Made by a program: the position numbers and the translations under genes. From SLRI01 sp964402505 (lineage in GTDB: Bacteria; Pseudomonadota; Alphaproteobacteria; Geminicoccales; Geminicoccaceae), in contig CAYOCP010000012.1 of the NCBI GenBank assembly GCA_964402505.1, forward strand, positions 1 to 64,000: 64,000 nt of DNA. The letters are read 5' to 3'. This document shows positions 46,195-58,013 of the stretch, piece by piece. Below the pieces are notes generated by a model, which was given only the letters and a program-made list of their open reading frames with translations, ran no database searches and was not told the DNA's origin. Position 1 is the first letter of the stretch. Each line of letters begins with the position of its first letter.

Positions 46195-49100
46195 ATGATG
46201 CCGGAGAGGCAGGGGAACATTCTCGGCACCGCGCTCCTCGGCCTCGCCCTCGCCGGCATCGCGGCCGCGGCCGACGGCAGTGCCGAAACCGTGCCGCTCG
46301 ACATCGTCTACGGACCCGTGGCGCACACCCGGGAGGGCGACATCGACCATCGCGAAACGCTCTTCATCAGCATCCCGGCCGATTTGCAGGGCGCTCTCTT
46401 CCTTCGCCTGTTCGACCCCGAGGCTGCCGGGCTGCACGACACGGCCTATGGCAGCTTCGCCAACAGCAGCGTGCTCTTCCGTCTCATGGGCGGCGAGGGC
46501 GCCTTCAGCGGCGTGAAGCTTCCGGCGGCGGTCGCCGACGGAGCCCCGGCGGGCGACCTCGCCGCCGCGGACGAGACCGGCGTGCCGATCGCCGAAGAAC
46601 GTTTCGGCGCCGACGCGGCCACCGACGATCGCTGGGTGACGCTCGCCCCCTTCGAGGCGCGTCAGGGCGAGATCCGGGACGGCCGGGCCTATTTCCGCCT
46701 GGACGTGATCGGCGAGGCCGGCGACGACGGCAACGCCTTCGCCTTCGAGGTGAGCCGCTCGCCGGACGCCAGCGAGCCCGCCGGGGATGTCCGCCTCTTC
46801 GCCTTCCGGCCGACCCTGCGCTGGCCCGGCGCAAAGGATGGGGTCGAGATCGACTTCGACGCCCCGGCGGGCGAGCAGGCGACGCTGCAGAACTTCGACG
46901 GCGCCGCCGCCACCCTCGAGCTGGTCTCGACCTTCGCGAGCCTGCCGCTTCCCTCGTCCGGCCAGGATGCCTGGGCCTCGGGCAGCTTCACCGTGCCCGA
47001 AGGTGCCACCGCCATCGATTTCCGGGGCGGCAACGAGAATCCGAACGACGTGACCCTGGCGCTCTTCGACAGCGCCGGCCGCCCCTTGCCGTTCGAGCTG
47101 CCGGCACGGCTTCTGCCACCCGCCGTGCGGCCGGTGGCCGAGGGCGTCGCGACCCCGCTCGCCGACTGCGAGGCCGTCGCCTTCGACGCCAGCGGCTCGC
47201 GCGGCGATGAGCCGCTGCGCACGCAATGGCGCTTCGGCGACGGCGAGACGGCCGGCGAGCCGGTCGTCGTGCATCGCTACGCGGCACCCGGCCGCTACGA
47301 GGCCGAGCTGCGCGTCGAGGAGCCGGTCGACCGGGTCGCCTCGGGCAGCGCCCAGCACCTTCCCGTCCACGTTCGCAACCGGCCGGTGGCGGTGGCGGGC
47401 GATCCCGTCGTCGCCGCACCGGGCGAGGAGATCCTGTTCGACGGCTCGGGCTCGATCGCCAGCGACCGGCCGATATCGAGCTTTCTCTGGAGCTTCGGCG
47501 ATGGCAGCGAGGCCAGGGGCGTGAAGGTCACCAAGACCTATCCCGACCCCGGCCTCTACCGCAGCGTGCTCAGGGTGGCCGACGATGCCGACCACCCCTG
47601 CAATTTCGGTGTCGCCGAGCGCCCCGTCACGGTCAATTTCCAACCCGTCGCCGAGGCCGGCGAGGGACGCCATGCGGCGGTCGGCGAGACGCTCCGCTTC
47701 GACGGCGGGGCCAGCTACGACATCGACGGCGAGATCGCATCCTGGCGCTGGACCTTCGGCGACGGCGCCGAGGGCCAGGAGCAGGTCGTCGAGCACGCGT
47801 TCTCGGCACCCGGCACCTACGAGGTGGAGCTTCGCGTCACCGATGATGCCGCCGTCGCCAACAGCACCGCCGCCGACACGCTGCGCATCAGGGTCAACGC
47901 CCCTCCGGTGCCGGTCTCGACAGCGCCGGCGAGACCGATCGCGGTCGGCGAGGTCGCACGCTTCGACGCCACCGGGTCGAGCGATCCCGACGGCGAGATC
48001 CTCGCCTACGAGTGGGCCTTCGGCGATGGCGCGACGGCCGAGGGTGCCGCGGTCGAATACGCCTACGCCACGCCCGGCACCTACGAGGTGCGGCTCACCG
48101 TGCGCGACAACTCCGCCACCCTCTCCGACACGGCAACGACCGCGCTCGAGGTCGTGGTGAGCGCCGCCCCCGTCGCCGATGCCGGGCCGGACCAGCTCGT
48201 CACGGCGAGCGAGGTCGTCCTCGACGGCGGCGGGTCCAGCGACGCCGACGGCAGGATCACGAGCTACGAGTGGACCTTCGGCGACGGCGGCACGGGCAGC
48301 GGCCGGGTCGTGCGCCATGCCTATGCCGAGCCCGGCACCTACGAGGTCGGCCTGACGGTCCGGGACGATTCCGGCGCACCGCTCAACGTCGATCGCGACA
48401 CCGCGAGCGTGCGCATCAACCGGGCGCCCATCGCCGACGCGGGGCCGGACCTCGTCGCCGCTCCCGGCCAGAGGCTGGTCCTCGACGGGCGGGGCTCGGT
48501 CGATCCGGACGGCAAGGTCGAGGCCTGGCTCTGGCGCTTCGGCGACGGCAGCGAGGCCCGGGGACGCCGGGTCGACCACGCCTTCGCCGAGCCCGGCCAT
48601 TACCGGGTCGAGCTGACGGTCCGCGACGATACGGGCCAGGACGCCGCCTTCGACGTCGACGAGGCGCTGGTCTCGGTCAATGCCCCGCCGGTCGCCAATG
48701 CCGGGCCGGACGTCTCGATCGCACCCGGCGCCAGCCTCACGCTCGACGGCACCGCCTCCTTCGACCCCGACGGCGATATCGAGGTCTGGCGCTGGGACTT
48801 CGACGACCTCGCGACCCCGGTCTTCGCCGCCGCGCCGAAACGGACCTTCGATCAGCCGGGCGTCTACACGGCGCAGCTCACCGTGATCGACGCGAGCGGC
48901 GCGCTCGATGCGTCGGGCAGCGACGAGGTGCTGATCCACGTCAACCATGCGCCCGTCGCCGAGGCGGGCCCGGAGATCCGCACCGACGAGCTCATCGTCA
49001 CGCTCGATGGCTCGGGCTCGGTCGATGCCGATGGCGACACCCTGATCTTCACCTGGGACCTGGGCGACGGCTCGCCACCGCTGCTCGGACAAAAGGTGAC

Positions 49101-51045
49101 CCACGCCTATCCGCGGGGCGGCGTCTTTCCCGTGACCCTGACCATCGACGACGGCACCGGCCTCGCCAACGCGCGTGCCGTCGACGCGACCCGGGTCATG
49201 ATCGCGAGCCGGCCCATCGCCGTCGCCGGCGGCAATCACGACGTCTGCTCCGGCGACAGCATCCTCTTCGACGGCAGCGCCTCCTCCGATCCCGATGGCG
49301 GCCTCCTGCTCTACGAATGGGACTTCGGCGACGGGACGCGGGCGAACCTCGTCAATCCGGCGAAGACCTACGAGCGGCCGGGCGTCTACCCGGTGACCCT
49401 GACCGTCAGGGACGACAGCGGCAGGCCTTCCGGCGTGCGCAGCGACCGCGTCGTCGCCGTGGTCCGGGAAGCGCCGATCGCCGTGGCCGGGCCGCCGATC
49501 CTCACCTGCACCAACGAGACCATCCGCTTCGACGGCTCGCACTCGACCGACGCGGACGGTGCCGTCAACCTCTTCTCCTGGAGCTTCGGCGACGGATCGA
49601 CCGGCGGCGGCGAGAGGCCGACCCATGCCTACGAGCGGCCGGGCGACTATCGCGTGGTCCTGACCATCACCGGCGACAGCCTCGGCAATTGCAGCCCCCT
49701 CGACACCGACGAGACCAAGGTGACGGTGGCCGAGGCGCCGCGCATCTCCATCGACGGCCCGGCGCGTGTCGCCGTCGGCATGCCGGTGACCTATGCGGCC
49801 CAGAGCTCGCACGTCGCCGATGCCGGCCCACCCACGTTCGCATGGCAGCTTCCGGACGGCACGACCGCCGAGGGACCGACGGTCACGCGCAGCTTCGCCG
49901 AGCCCGGCCCCTACGTGGTGGCGCTGGACGCCCGATTCGGTGACGGAAAGGGCCCCTGCGGATCCTTGAGCACCAGGCTCGAGGTGGTCGCCAACGCCCC
50001 GCCCGTGGCGGACGCCGGCGGGCCGCGTGTCGTGGCCTTCGGCGACAGCCTGCTGCTCGACGCCTCGGCCTCGACCGATCCCGACGGCGCCATCACCCGC
50101 TACGCATGGGATTTCGGCGACGGCCACTCGGCTTCGGGCGTCGAGGCGCTGCACCGCTACGCCGAGCCGGGCACCTATCAAGTGACCCTCGAGGTCAGCG
50201 ACGATGCCGGGGTGGCGAACAGCACCACCACCACGACCGAGGAGATCATCGTCAACCCGACCGCCCTTGCCGGTCTCGAGGCGCCGGGGCCGCTCTGCCC
50301 GGGCGAGAGCCACCAATGGCTCGCCCGCGCAGAGGACGGGACCAGCGCGAGCTGGCGGTTCGGGGACGGCACCGAGGCGACAGGGCCCGCCGTCCGGCAC
50401 GCCTTCGCGCAACCGGGCCTCCACCCGGTGACGGTGACCCTCGATGACGGCCAGGGCCTCGCCAACAGCGTGCAGACCCAAACGGTCTTCGCGCGCGTCA
50501 ACCGTCCGCCGGTGGCCGAGGCCGGGCCCGACCGGCTGGCCTGCCCCGGCGACACGCTCACCTTCGACGCCGGTGCTTCGGTCGATCCCGATGGCGAGCT
50601 CGCCTCGTTCACCTGGCGCTTCGACGACGGGGTCGTCCTGGAGGGAGAGCGGGTGGAGCGGCGCTTCGATGCGGCCGGCGTTTTCGCCGCCGAGCTCACC
50701 GTCGAGGACGCGACCGGCACGGCCTGCGGCGCGGCCACCGACAGGGCCACCGTGCGCATCGACGCCCCGCCTCTGGTCGATGCCGGACCCGAGCTCGAGG
50801 GACCGGTGGGTGCCGCGCATGACGAGTTCCTCCTCGATGCCAGCGCCACCCGCGACCCGGACGGCGACGGGGTGCGGATCGTCTGGGACCTGGGCGATGG
50901 CACCCGCCGCACCGGTGCCGTGATCAAGCATCGCTACACGGCGCCCGGCGACTACACGGTCACCGCCGAGGCCAGCGACACGAGCGGCCTCGCCTGCGGG
51001 GTCGCCACCGACACCACGGTGGTGAGGGCGCGTGCCCGCCGCTGA
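46195..51045 (+). CDS. Giant periplasmic/secreted protein with about 15 PKD repeats
   Basis: 1616 residues. Signal peptide at about residues 8-27 (ILGTALLGLALAGIAAAADG). A 280-residue N-terminal beta domain (LFISIPADLQGALFLRLFDP) follows. From about residue 312 to the end I count 15 PKD-type modules of about 86 residues, each with a W-x-FGDG-like motif and a later G-x-Y-x-V. Repeats 7, 11 and 14 have altered FGDG motifs (FDDL, LPDG, FDDG). No membrane anchor or sorting signal is seen at the C-terminus. PKD domains commonly bind proteins or sugars. It overlaps the cyclase gene by 14 bases, which implies coupled expression. Confidence 0.88.
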   Translation: MMPERQGNILGTALLGLALAGIAAAADGSAETVPLDIVYGPVAHTREGDIDHRETLFISIPADLQGALFLRLFDPEAAGLHDTAYGSFANSSVLFRLMGGEGAFSGVKLPAAVADGAPAGDLAAADETGVPIAEERFGADAATDDRWVTLAPFEARQGEIRDGRAYFRLDVIGEAGDDGNAFAFEVSRSPDASEPAGDVRLFAFRPTLRWPGAKDGVEIDFDAPAGEQATLQNFDGAAATLELVSTFASLPLPSSGQDAWASGSFTVPEGATAIDFRGGNENPNDVTLALFDSAGRPLPFELPARLLPPAVRPVAEGVATPLADCEAVAFDASGSRGDEPLRTQWRFGDGETAGEPVVVHRYAAPGRYEAELRVEEPVDRVASGSAQHLPVHVRNRPVAVAGDPVVAAPGEEILFDGSGSIASDRPISSFLWSFGDGSEARGVKVTKTYPDPGLYRSVLRVADDADHPCNFGVAERPVTVNFQPVAEAGEGRHAAVGETLRFDGGASYDIDGEIASWRWTFGDGAEGQEQVVEHAFSAPGTYEVELRVTDDAAVANSTAADTLRIRVNAPPVPVSTAPARPIAVGEVARFDATGSSDPDGEILAYEWAFGDGATAEGAAVEYAYATPGTYEVRLTVRDNSATLSDTATTALEVVVSAAPVADAGPDQLVTASEVVLDGGGSSDADGRITSYEWTFGDGGTGSGRVVRHAYAEPGTYEVGLTVRDDSGAPLNVDRDTASVRINRAPIADAGPDLVAAPGQRLVLDGRGSVDPDGKVEAWLWRFGDGSEARGRRVDHAFAEPGHYRVELTVRDDTGQDAAFDVDEALVSVNAPPVANAGPDVSIAPGASLTLDGTASFDPDGDIEVWRWDFDDLATPVFAAAPKRTFDQPGVYTAQLTVIDASGALDASGSDEVLIHVNHAPVAEAGPEIRTDELIVTLDGSGSVDADGDTLIFTWDLGDGSPPLLGQKVTHAYPRGGVFPVTLTIDDGTGLANARAVDATRVMIASRPIAVAGGNHDVCSGDSILFDGSASSDPDGGLLLYEWDFGDGTRANLVNPAKTYERPGVYPVTLTVRDDSGRPSGVRSDRVVAVVREAPIAVAGPPILTCTNETIRFDGSHSTDADGAVNLFSWSFGDGSTGGGERPTHAYERPGDYRVVLTITGDSLGNCSPLDTDETKVTVAEAPRISIDGPARVAVGMPVTYAAQSSHVADAGPPTFAWQLPDGTTAEGPTVTRSFAEPGPYVVALDARFGDGKGPCGSLSTRLEVVANAPPVADAGGPRVVAFGDSLLLDASASTDPDGAITRYAWDFGDGHSASGVEALHRYAEPGTYQVTLEVSDDAGVANSTTTTTEEIIVNPTALAGLEAPGPLCPGESHQWLARAEDGTSASWRFGDGTEATGPAVRHAFAQPGLHPVTVTLDDGQGLANSVQTQTVFARVNRPPVAEAGPDRLACPGDTLTFDAGASVDPDGELASFTWRFDDGVVLEGERVERRFDAAGVFAAELTVEDATGTACGAATDRATVRIDAPPLVDAGPELEGPVGAAHDEFLLDASATRDPDGDGVRIVWDLGDGTRRTGAVIKHRYTAPGDYTVTAEASDTSGLACGVATDTTVVRARARR

Positions 51046-52846
51046 CGGTCCGCCGCGCGCCGGGAAGCGTTTGCGCTTTCCCCTGCGGGGCAAGGTCTTT
51101 CTCTTCGCGGTGCTGATCGCCGTCACGCCTTTGCTGCTGGTCGGCCAGAACCTGGTGCGGATCACCCGGGACGAGCTCAAGAGCGCCGCCAACGAGCAGC
51201 TCGCGGATGCCGCCGACCAGCTCAGGGAAAGCCTCGACGACAGCTACGAGGGCAACTGGCTGAACCCCCTGCTTTTGATCCGCAACGGCATCGACAGCGA
51301 GAAGCTGGCCGTGCCCGAGAAGGTCTCGCTGATGACGCTCGGGCTCGCCAACATCCGAGGCATCGTCGCCCTGCAGCTCACGGTCGGCCAGTCGGCGCTG
51401 CCGATCCTGGTCACCGACGAGGCCTACTCGGCACGGCTCGAGGCCGCCGGTCTCGACGCCCTCGCCCTGCTGCGCACGCCCCTCGGAACGATCGAGGCGG
51501 TGCGCGAGGCGGGTGCCTACGGGGTTCCGACGATCGCCCGCATCGATGCCACCGGAGACTGGCTGGCGACGGTCGCCCTGCCGCTCACCTCCGAGTTCGC
51601 GGGCCAGGAGCTGACGCTGAGCGCCAGGATCGACCTCGCGTCGCTGGCGACGGTGATCAAGAGCCATCCCTTCGCCCGGCGCGGCGAGATCTCGGTCGTC
51701 GATGCCACCGGTCGAACCGTCCTCGAGGCCGAGCCGCGCGACCTGAGCGGTCGGGCAATAGTCGATTCGGCGCTCCGGCTGATCGAGAGCGACGCCCGGG
51801 CCGCCACGGTCGAGACCTACAGCCGGCCCGACGGCACCAGGATGCTGGGCGCCTTCGCCTTTCCCGAAACCCTGCCCTGGGCGGTGATCACCGAGCTCGG
51901 CGAGCGCAACGCCTATGCGGTGGTCGGACAGATGACGCAGAACCTGGCGCTCTGGGTCCTCGCCGGCTTCTGCGCCGCAGCACTGGCCGCCGGGTTCTTC
52001 GCGCGCCGCCTGACGCGGCCGATCCTGCAGATCGGCGAGGTCGCGAACCGGGTCGGCGGTGGCGATTTCCGCACACGGGTCGAAGGTGTCCGCACCAACG
52101 ACGAGATCGGCGACCTCGCCGAGCGCATGAACACCATGATCCGCGAGCTCGGCGAGCGGCTCGAGCTCATGAAGTTCGTCTCGCGCAGCACCGTCAGGGC
52201 GATCCGCGCCGCGGACGCCTCCGGCATCGCGCGCATCGGCAATCGCTGCCCCGCCGCCATGCTGTTCTCCGACATTCGCGGCTTCACCGCCTTCGCCGAG
52301 ACGGTCGATCCCGAGGCCGTGGTCGAGATGCTCAACTCCTACCTCGACACCCAGACCGCCATCGTCGAGCGGCATGGCGGCGACGTCGACAAGTTCATCG
52401 CCGACGAATTGGTCGCCGTCTTCCTCGGCGACGGCATGGAGCGCCGCGCCGTCGCCGCCGCCCTCGACATCCAGGAGGCCATGGCCGGGCACCTGCGCGC
52501 CCATCCGGACTGGGACCTGCATGTCGGCATCGGCATCAGCGCCGGCGTCGTGGTGATGGGGGCCATGGGAGCGCGCGAGCGCATGGACTTCACGGTCCTG
52601 GGCGATCCCGTCAACCTCGCCTCGCGGCTCTGCGACGCGGCTCCGCCCCGCTCGATCCTGGTGAGCGAGCCCATCGGCACCGCCTTGGCCGACGACCCGG
52701 CCTTCACCCTGGAGCCGCTCGAGCCGATCCGGATCAAGGGCAAGCGCGAGCTCGTCCCGGTCCTGAAGGCGCGACGCGCCACTCCGGAAGAAGGCAATCG
52801 GGCACTGGCGATCGCCGGCAGAACCGCCTCGGGTGCTGCTGGCTAA
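51032..52846 (+). CDS. Membrane class III adenylate/guanylate cyclase with HAMP
   Basis: 604 residues from GTG 51032. TM1 at about 21-40, a periplasmic sensor region (about 45-300, Cache-like in length), TM2 at about 304-325, HAMP (RRLTRPILQIGEVANRVGGG), then a cyclase domain about 395-580. Metal-binding Asp lies in MLFSDIRGFTAF (about residue 414), the second Asp in GGDVDKFIADELVAVF, and the base-binding and transition-state motif is GDPVNLASRL. All catalytic residues appear present. The Lys in VDKF favours ATP as substrate. Probably senses the state of the two periplasmic proteins encoded upstream; this is inference. The 3' end overlaps a convergent exchanger gene by four bases. Confidence 0.9.
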   Translation: MPAADGPPRAGKRLRFPLRGKVFLFAVLIAVTPLLLVGQNLVRITRDELKSAANEQLADAADQLRESLDDSYEGNWLNPLLLIRNGIDSEKLAVPEKVSLMTLGLANIRGIVALQLTVGQSALPILVTDEAYSARLEAAGLDALALLRTPLGTIEAVREAGAYGVPTIARIDATGDWLATVALPLTSEFAGQELTLSARIDLASLATVIKSHPFARRGEISVVDATGRTVLEAEPRDLSGRAIVDSALRLIESDARAATVETYSRPDGTRMLGAFAFPETLPWAVITELGERNAYAVVGQMTQNLALWVLAGFCAAALAAGFFARRLTRPILQIGEVANRVGGGDFRTRVEGVRTNDEIGDLAERMNTMIRELGERLELMKFVSRSTVRAIRAADASGIARIGNRCPAAMLFSDIRGFTAFAETVDPEAVVEMLNSYLDTQTAIVERHGGDVDKFIADELVAVFLGDGMERRAVAAALDIQEAMAGHLRAHPDWDLHVGIGISAGVVVMGAMGARERMDFTVLGDPVNLASRLCDAAPPRSILVSEPIGTALADDPAFTLEPLEPIRIKGKRELVPVLKARRATPEEGNRALAIAGRTASGAAG

Positions 52847-53832
52847 CCGAGCACCACCAGCACCGCCCCGACATACAGAACGAGTATGGCGGTGCTCTCG
52901 AAGCCGATGCCCGCGAGCCCGTGCTTCTCCCGGCGCAGGAGACCCATGAGCAGGATGCCCGTCATGGCGATGGCGAGCGCCACGATGAAGATGTGGCCCT
53001 CGGTCATCTGGTGGTAGATCGAGCCGTCGCGGTAGGCGAGGTCGGCGAAGACCAGGAAGAGCACGTCGAACGCGTTGCCGCCGATGATCCCGCCGACGGC
53101 GAGCGTGAGGGCCCCGCGCCGCACGGCGGCGATGGAGGTCACGAGCTCCGGCAGGGAGGTGGTGAGCGCCGTGAAGACGGTGCCGAAGGCACCCTCGGAC
53201 ATGCCCGTGCGCCGGCTGATCGCGATACCGCTCTCGGCGAGGACGACGCCCGCGAGGCCGGCCATGGCAGCGAGCCCGGCAAAGGCGAGCCAGGAGCGCC
53301 AGCCATGCCATTCCCCTCCCTCGTCCGGTATGTCGAGCCTGGTCTCGGGCGTCTCCTGCGGCCGCCACATCGGCGCCGATCGGGCTTGCGCGCTCTGTCG
53401 AAGGCCGAAGGCATAAACGCCGAGAAGGGCGGGCGTGGCGGGGCTGACACCGAGAACGCTCCAGGGCGGGGTGGTCGCGACCACGAGCGGCAGCGCCAGC
53501 AGCACGACCAGAAGCGCTCCCTGGTTGAGATTGGCGAGCGACGCCGCCGCATGCTCGAGATTGGCCCGCCGGTACATGAGATCGGCGATGCCGAGAAACG
53601 CCGTCTGCGCCGCGATGCCGCCGACCGCGTTGGCGATGGCGAGATCGGTATGCCCGTTGGCGGCCGCCACCACCGAGAGCACGCTGCCGGGCAGCGAGGT
53701 CGTGGCACCGAGAAAGACCGCACCGGAGAGCGCTTCGCCGATGCCGGTGCGGTCGGCGATCTGGTCGGCGCGCTTCGCCATGCTGGTCCCGACGACGAGA
53801 ATGACGAGACCGGTCGCCGCGAAGACGACCAC
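52843..53832 (-). CDS. Ca2+/cation antiporter family membrane protein
   Basis: 329 residues with about ten helices in two inverted halves. Each half carries an alpha-repeat motif: GATTSLPGSVLSVVAAANGH then IANAVGG, and TALTTSLPELVTSIAAVRRG then GGIIGGNAFD. The central loop is acidic and hydrophilic. This fits the CaCA superfamily (Na+/Ca2+ or H+/Ca2+ exchangers). In the second repeat the Glu of LPELVTS is kept; the first has Gly instead (LPGSV), which may change ion choice. Start is GTG 53832; upstream in-frame sequence continues leucine-rich (LLLDLTAVPLLLLV) without ATG, GTG or TTG, so the true start is slightly uncertain. Confidence 0.78.
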   Translation of the reverse strand: MVVFAATGLVILVVGTSMAKRADQIADRTGIGEALSGAVFLGATTSLPGSVLSVVAAANGHTDLAIANAVGGIAAQTAFLGIADLMYRRANLEHAAASLANLNQGALLVVLLALPLVVATTPPWSVLGVSPATPALLGVYAFGLRQSAQARSAPMWRPQETPETRLDIPDEGGEWHGWRSWLAFAGLAAMAGLAGVVLAESGIAISRRTGMSEGAFGTVFTALTTSLPELVTSIAAVRRGALTLAVGGIIGGNAFDVLFLVFADLAYRDGSIYHQMTEGHIFIVALAIAMTGILLMGLLRREKHGLAGIGFESTAILVLYVGAVLVVLG

Positions 53833-54067
53833 GAGAAGGAGAAGCGGGACAGCGGTGAGATCGAGAAGCAGGGAGGAGGCTTCCAGATTGGGTTGTGACG
53901 TGAAGCGGTCGCCCGTCAGCGACGCGCGCCGCCCTCGCCCCCTAAATGACTGCCGCCGCCCTTCGTTCCACGGCGGATGCGGCGGCAGGGCCTGCGGCCA
54001 CCCTTCCCTTGCGCCCCCGACCGGCGGCGACTAAGCCCTGCGGCGTGCCCGACCTTCGGATTCCTCC

Positions 54068-54726
54068 ATGCGTGCCGCCGTCGTCACCTTCCCCGGATCG
54101 AACTGCGACCGCGACCTCGTGGTGGCGCTCGAGGCCGTGCTCGACCGCCCGGTGGCCCGGGTCTGGCACGGCGAGAGCGAGCTGCCGCCGGTCGATCTCG
54201 TGGGCCTGCCCGGCGGCTTCGCTTATGGCGATCACCTGCGCTGCGGCGCCATCGCGGCGCGCTCACCGATCATGAAGGCCGTCCTCGCCCATGCCGAGGC
54301 GGGCGGTGCTGTCCTCGGCATCTGCAACGGCTTTCAGGTGCTGACCGAGGCAGGGCTCCTGCCCGGAGCCCTCATCCGCAACGCCGACCTTCGCTTCGTC
54401 TGCCGCCATGTCCAGGTCGCGGTGACGGCCCGAGGCAACCCCTTCACCGCCGCCTACCCCGAAGCCGCGGTGCTCTCCCTGCCGGTGGCGCATCACGACG
54501 GCAACTACGTCATCGACGAAGCCGGCCTCGCCCGCCTGGAGGACGAGGCGAGGATCCCCTTTCGCTACCTCGAGAACCCGAACGGCTCGACCGGCAACAT
54601 CGCCGGCGTGCTCTCCCGAAACCGCCGCGTGCTCGGAATGATGCCGCATCCCGAACGCGCGATCGACCCGCTCCTCGGCTCGTCCGACGGCCGGCCCCTC
54701 TTCGCCTCGCTGCTGGCGGCGTTGCG

Positions 54727-54730
<4 letters not shown>
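54068..54730 (+). CDS. purQ: Phosphoribosylformylglycinamidine synthase subunit PurQ
   Basis: 220 residues, glutamine amidotransferase class I. Catalytic Cys86 in GAVLGICNGFQ and the His194/Glu196 pair in MMPHPERAID are present. It makes ammonia from glutamine for the fourth step of purine synthesis, working with PurL and PurS. ATG 54068 begins directly at the conserved MRAAVVTFPGSNCDRD. PurS, normally just upstream in alphaproteobacteria, is not in this window; an exchanger gene on the other strand precedes it. It overlaps purL by four bases. Confidence 0.96.
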
Positions 54731-56961
<2,231 letters not shown>

Positions 56962-57237
56962 ATGCCGATGACCGTGGCGGAGATCGAGAAGGCGATCAAG
57001 GCCGCCTTGCCCGATGCCGAGATCATGATCGAGGACCTCGCCGGCGACGGCGACCACTATCGCGCCACCGTCGTCTCGAGCGTCTTCGCGGGCATGCCCC
57101 GGGTTCGCCAGCACCAGCTCGTCTACGACGCGCTCGGCGGCCGCATGGGCGGCGCCCTCCACGCCCTGGCGCTGACCACGCGCACACCCGCCCGACATTC
57201 GGACGAAGCCGCGCTTACGAGGAGAGACCGCTCATGA
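56962..57237 (+). CDS. bolA: BolA family protein (IbaG-like)
   Basis: 91 residues. LAGDGDHYRATVVSSVFAGM then PRVRQHQLVYDALGGRMG is the BolA fold with the conserved His that helps hold a shared 2Fe-2S cluster with a monothiol glutaredoxin. The glutaredoxin partner is the next gene, overlapping by four bases, as in many alphaproteobacteria. It starts immediately after the purL stop; ATG 56968 is also possible. Acts in iron-sulfur cluster delivery or iron sensing. Confidence 0.92.
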   Translation: MPMTVAEIEKAIKAALPDAEIMIEDLAGDGDHYRATVVSSVFAGMPRVRQHQLVYDALGGRMGGALHALALTTRTPARHSDEAALTRRDRS

Positions 57238-57560
57238 CCGACCCGATCCAGACAACCATCCAGGACCAGATCGCCAAGGACGACGTCGTCCTCTACATGA
57301 AAGGCACGCCGGTCTTCCCGATGTGCGGCTTCTCCGCCGGCATCGTCCAGGTCCTGAACCACTTCGACATCAAGTTCCAGGCCTACAACGTCCTCGACGA
57401 CCAGAACCTGCGCGAGGGCATCAAGGAATTCTCCAACTGGCCAACCATCCCCCAGCTCTACGTCAAGGGCGAGTTCGTCGGCGGCTTCGACATCGTCCGC
57501 GAGATGGCCGAGAACGGCGAGCTCGAGGAGACCCTGAAGGAAAAGGGCGTGGCCGCCTGA
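57234..57560 (+). CDS. grxD: Monothiol glutaredoxin, CGFS type (Grx4/GrxD)
   Basis: 108 residues. The CGFS active site (Cys31) lies in MKGTPVFPMCGFSAGIVQVL, with WPTIPQLYVKGEFVGGFDIV completing the glutathione-binding groove. It carries a glutathione-ligated 2Fe-2S cluster and works with BolA. It is the last gene of purQ-purL-bolA-grxD and is followed by two stem-loop sequences. Confidence 0.96.
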   Translation: MTDPIQTTIQDQIAKDDVVLYMKGTPVFPMCGFSAGIVQVLNHFDIKFQAYNVLDDQNLREGIKEFSNWPTIPQLYVKGEFVGGFDIVREMAENGELEETLKEKGVAA

Positions 57561-57584
57561 ACGGCGGCACGGAAAAAAAGGCGG

Positions 57585-57599
57585 GGAGGATGATCCTCC
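57585..57599 (+). terminator. Inverted repeat after grxD
   Basis: GGAGGAT-G-ATCCTCC, a 15-bp near-perfect palindrome 24 bases after the grxD stop, preceded by a run of A and not followed by a T-run. It may terminate or stabilise the transcript with the repeat at 57626. Confidence 0.4.
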
Positions 57600-57625
57600 T
57601 CGAGCCCCGACGCCCCGTCCAGCCC

Positions 57626-57646
57626 TAAAGGGGTCAGGACCCTTTA
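57626..57646. repeat. Palindromic repeat, copy 2 (downstream of grxD)
   Basis: TAAAGGGGTCAGGACCCTTT followed by A: the most symmetrical copy, with TAAAGGG and CCCTTTA arms. It sits 65 bases after grxD and at the left border of a decayed dehydrogenase fragment. Confidence 0.75.
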
Positions 57647-57649
57647 CAG

Positions 57650-57814
57650 CCCTTCCGCCTGACCCGGGCTGCCCTCCCCCACCTCGGGGCTGCCTCCCAC
57701 GGCCGCGCCGTCGACGTTCGCTCGACCGACGGCAAGCGCGTCCGCGACCGCTCCGCCTCCATCGGCTACGTGACGAGCGAGCACGCGCCCGTCGCCGTGA
57801 CCCACGCCACCCGC
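57650..57814 (+). pseudogene. Fragment of a short-chain dehydrogenase (SDR)
   Basis: About 55 codons resemble the middle of an SDR: LTRAALPHLGAASHGRAVDV, then STDGKRVRD, then IGYVTSEHAPVAVTHATR. In intact SDRs this reads TRAALPHLxxxxxGRIVNVSS ... Y-x-x-x-K-x-A-x-x-x-x-T-x-x-x-R; here the catalytic Lys is Glu (YVTSE). There is no N-terminal Rossmann half and no C-terminal part, so it is a dead remnant. Composition is like the neighbourhood. The remaining 57815-58013 holds nothing recognisable apart from the ribosome site of the next gene. Confidence 0.6.
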
Positions 57815-58013
57815 ACGCGTCGCACCCGGCAGCATCGCCGAGCTCGGGGTCAAAACGCGGCTCGAATCGATGCTCTGAGGAGATCGGGCCTAATGCAGCA
57901 GCGGCCGACGACGAGGTGCCCGACAGGATGCCGCCTTGACGACGCATCCGGATAGGCTAGCCTTCGTCGATCCAGGTCGATGCCGGCTGGAAAGAACGGG
58001 GAGGGAAGCTCGG

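Noticed and set aside
46105..51192. 1695-codon open frame on the minus strand opposite the PKD gene
   Set aside because: It is a composition artefact of GC-rich codons opposite real genes; it has no domain pattern, while the plus strand has 15 PKD repeats.
57936..58013. Longer start for the Tor-type reductase at 57936
   Set aside because: It would place 26 residues before the Tat signal; ATG 58014 has a good ribosome site and puts the twin-arginine motif near the N-terminus.
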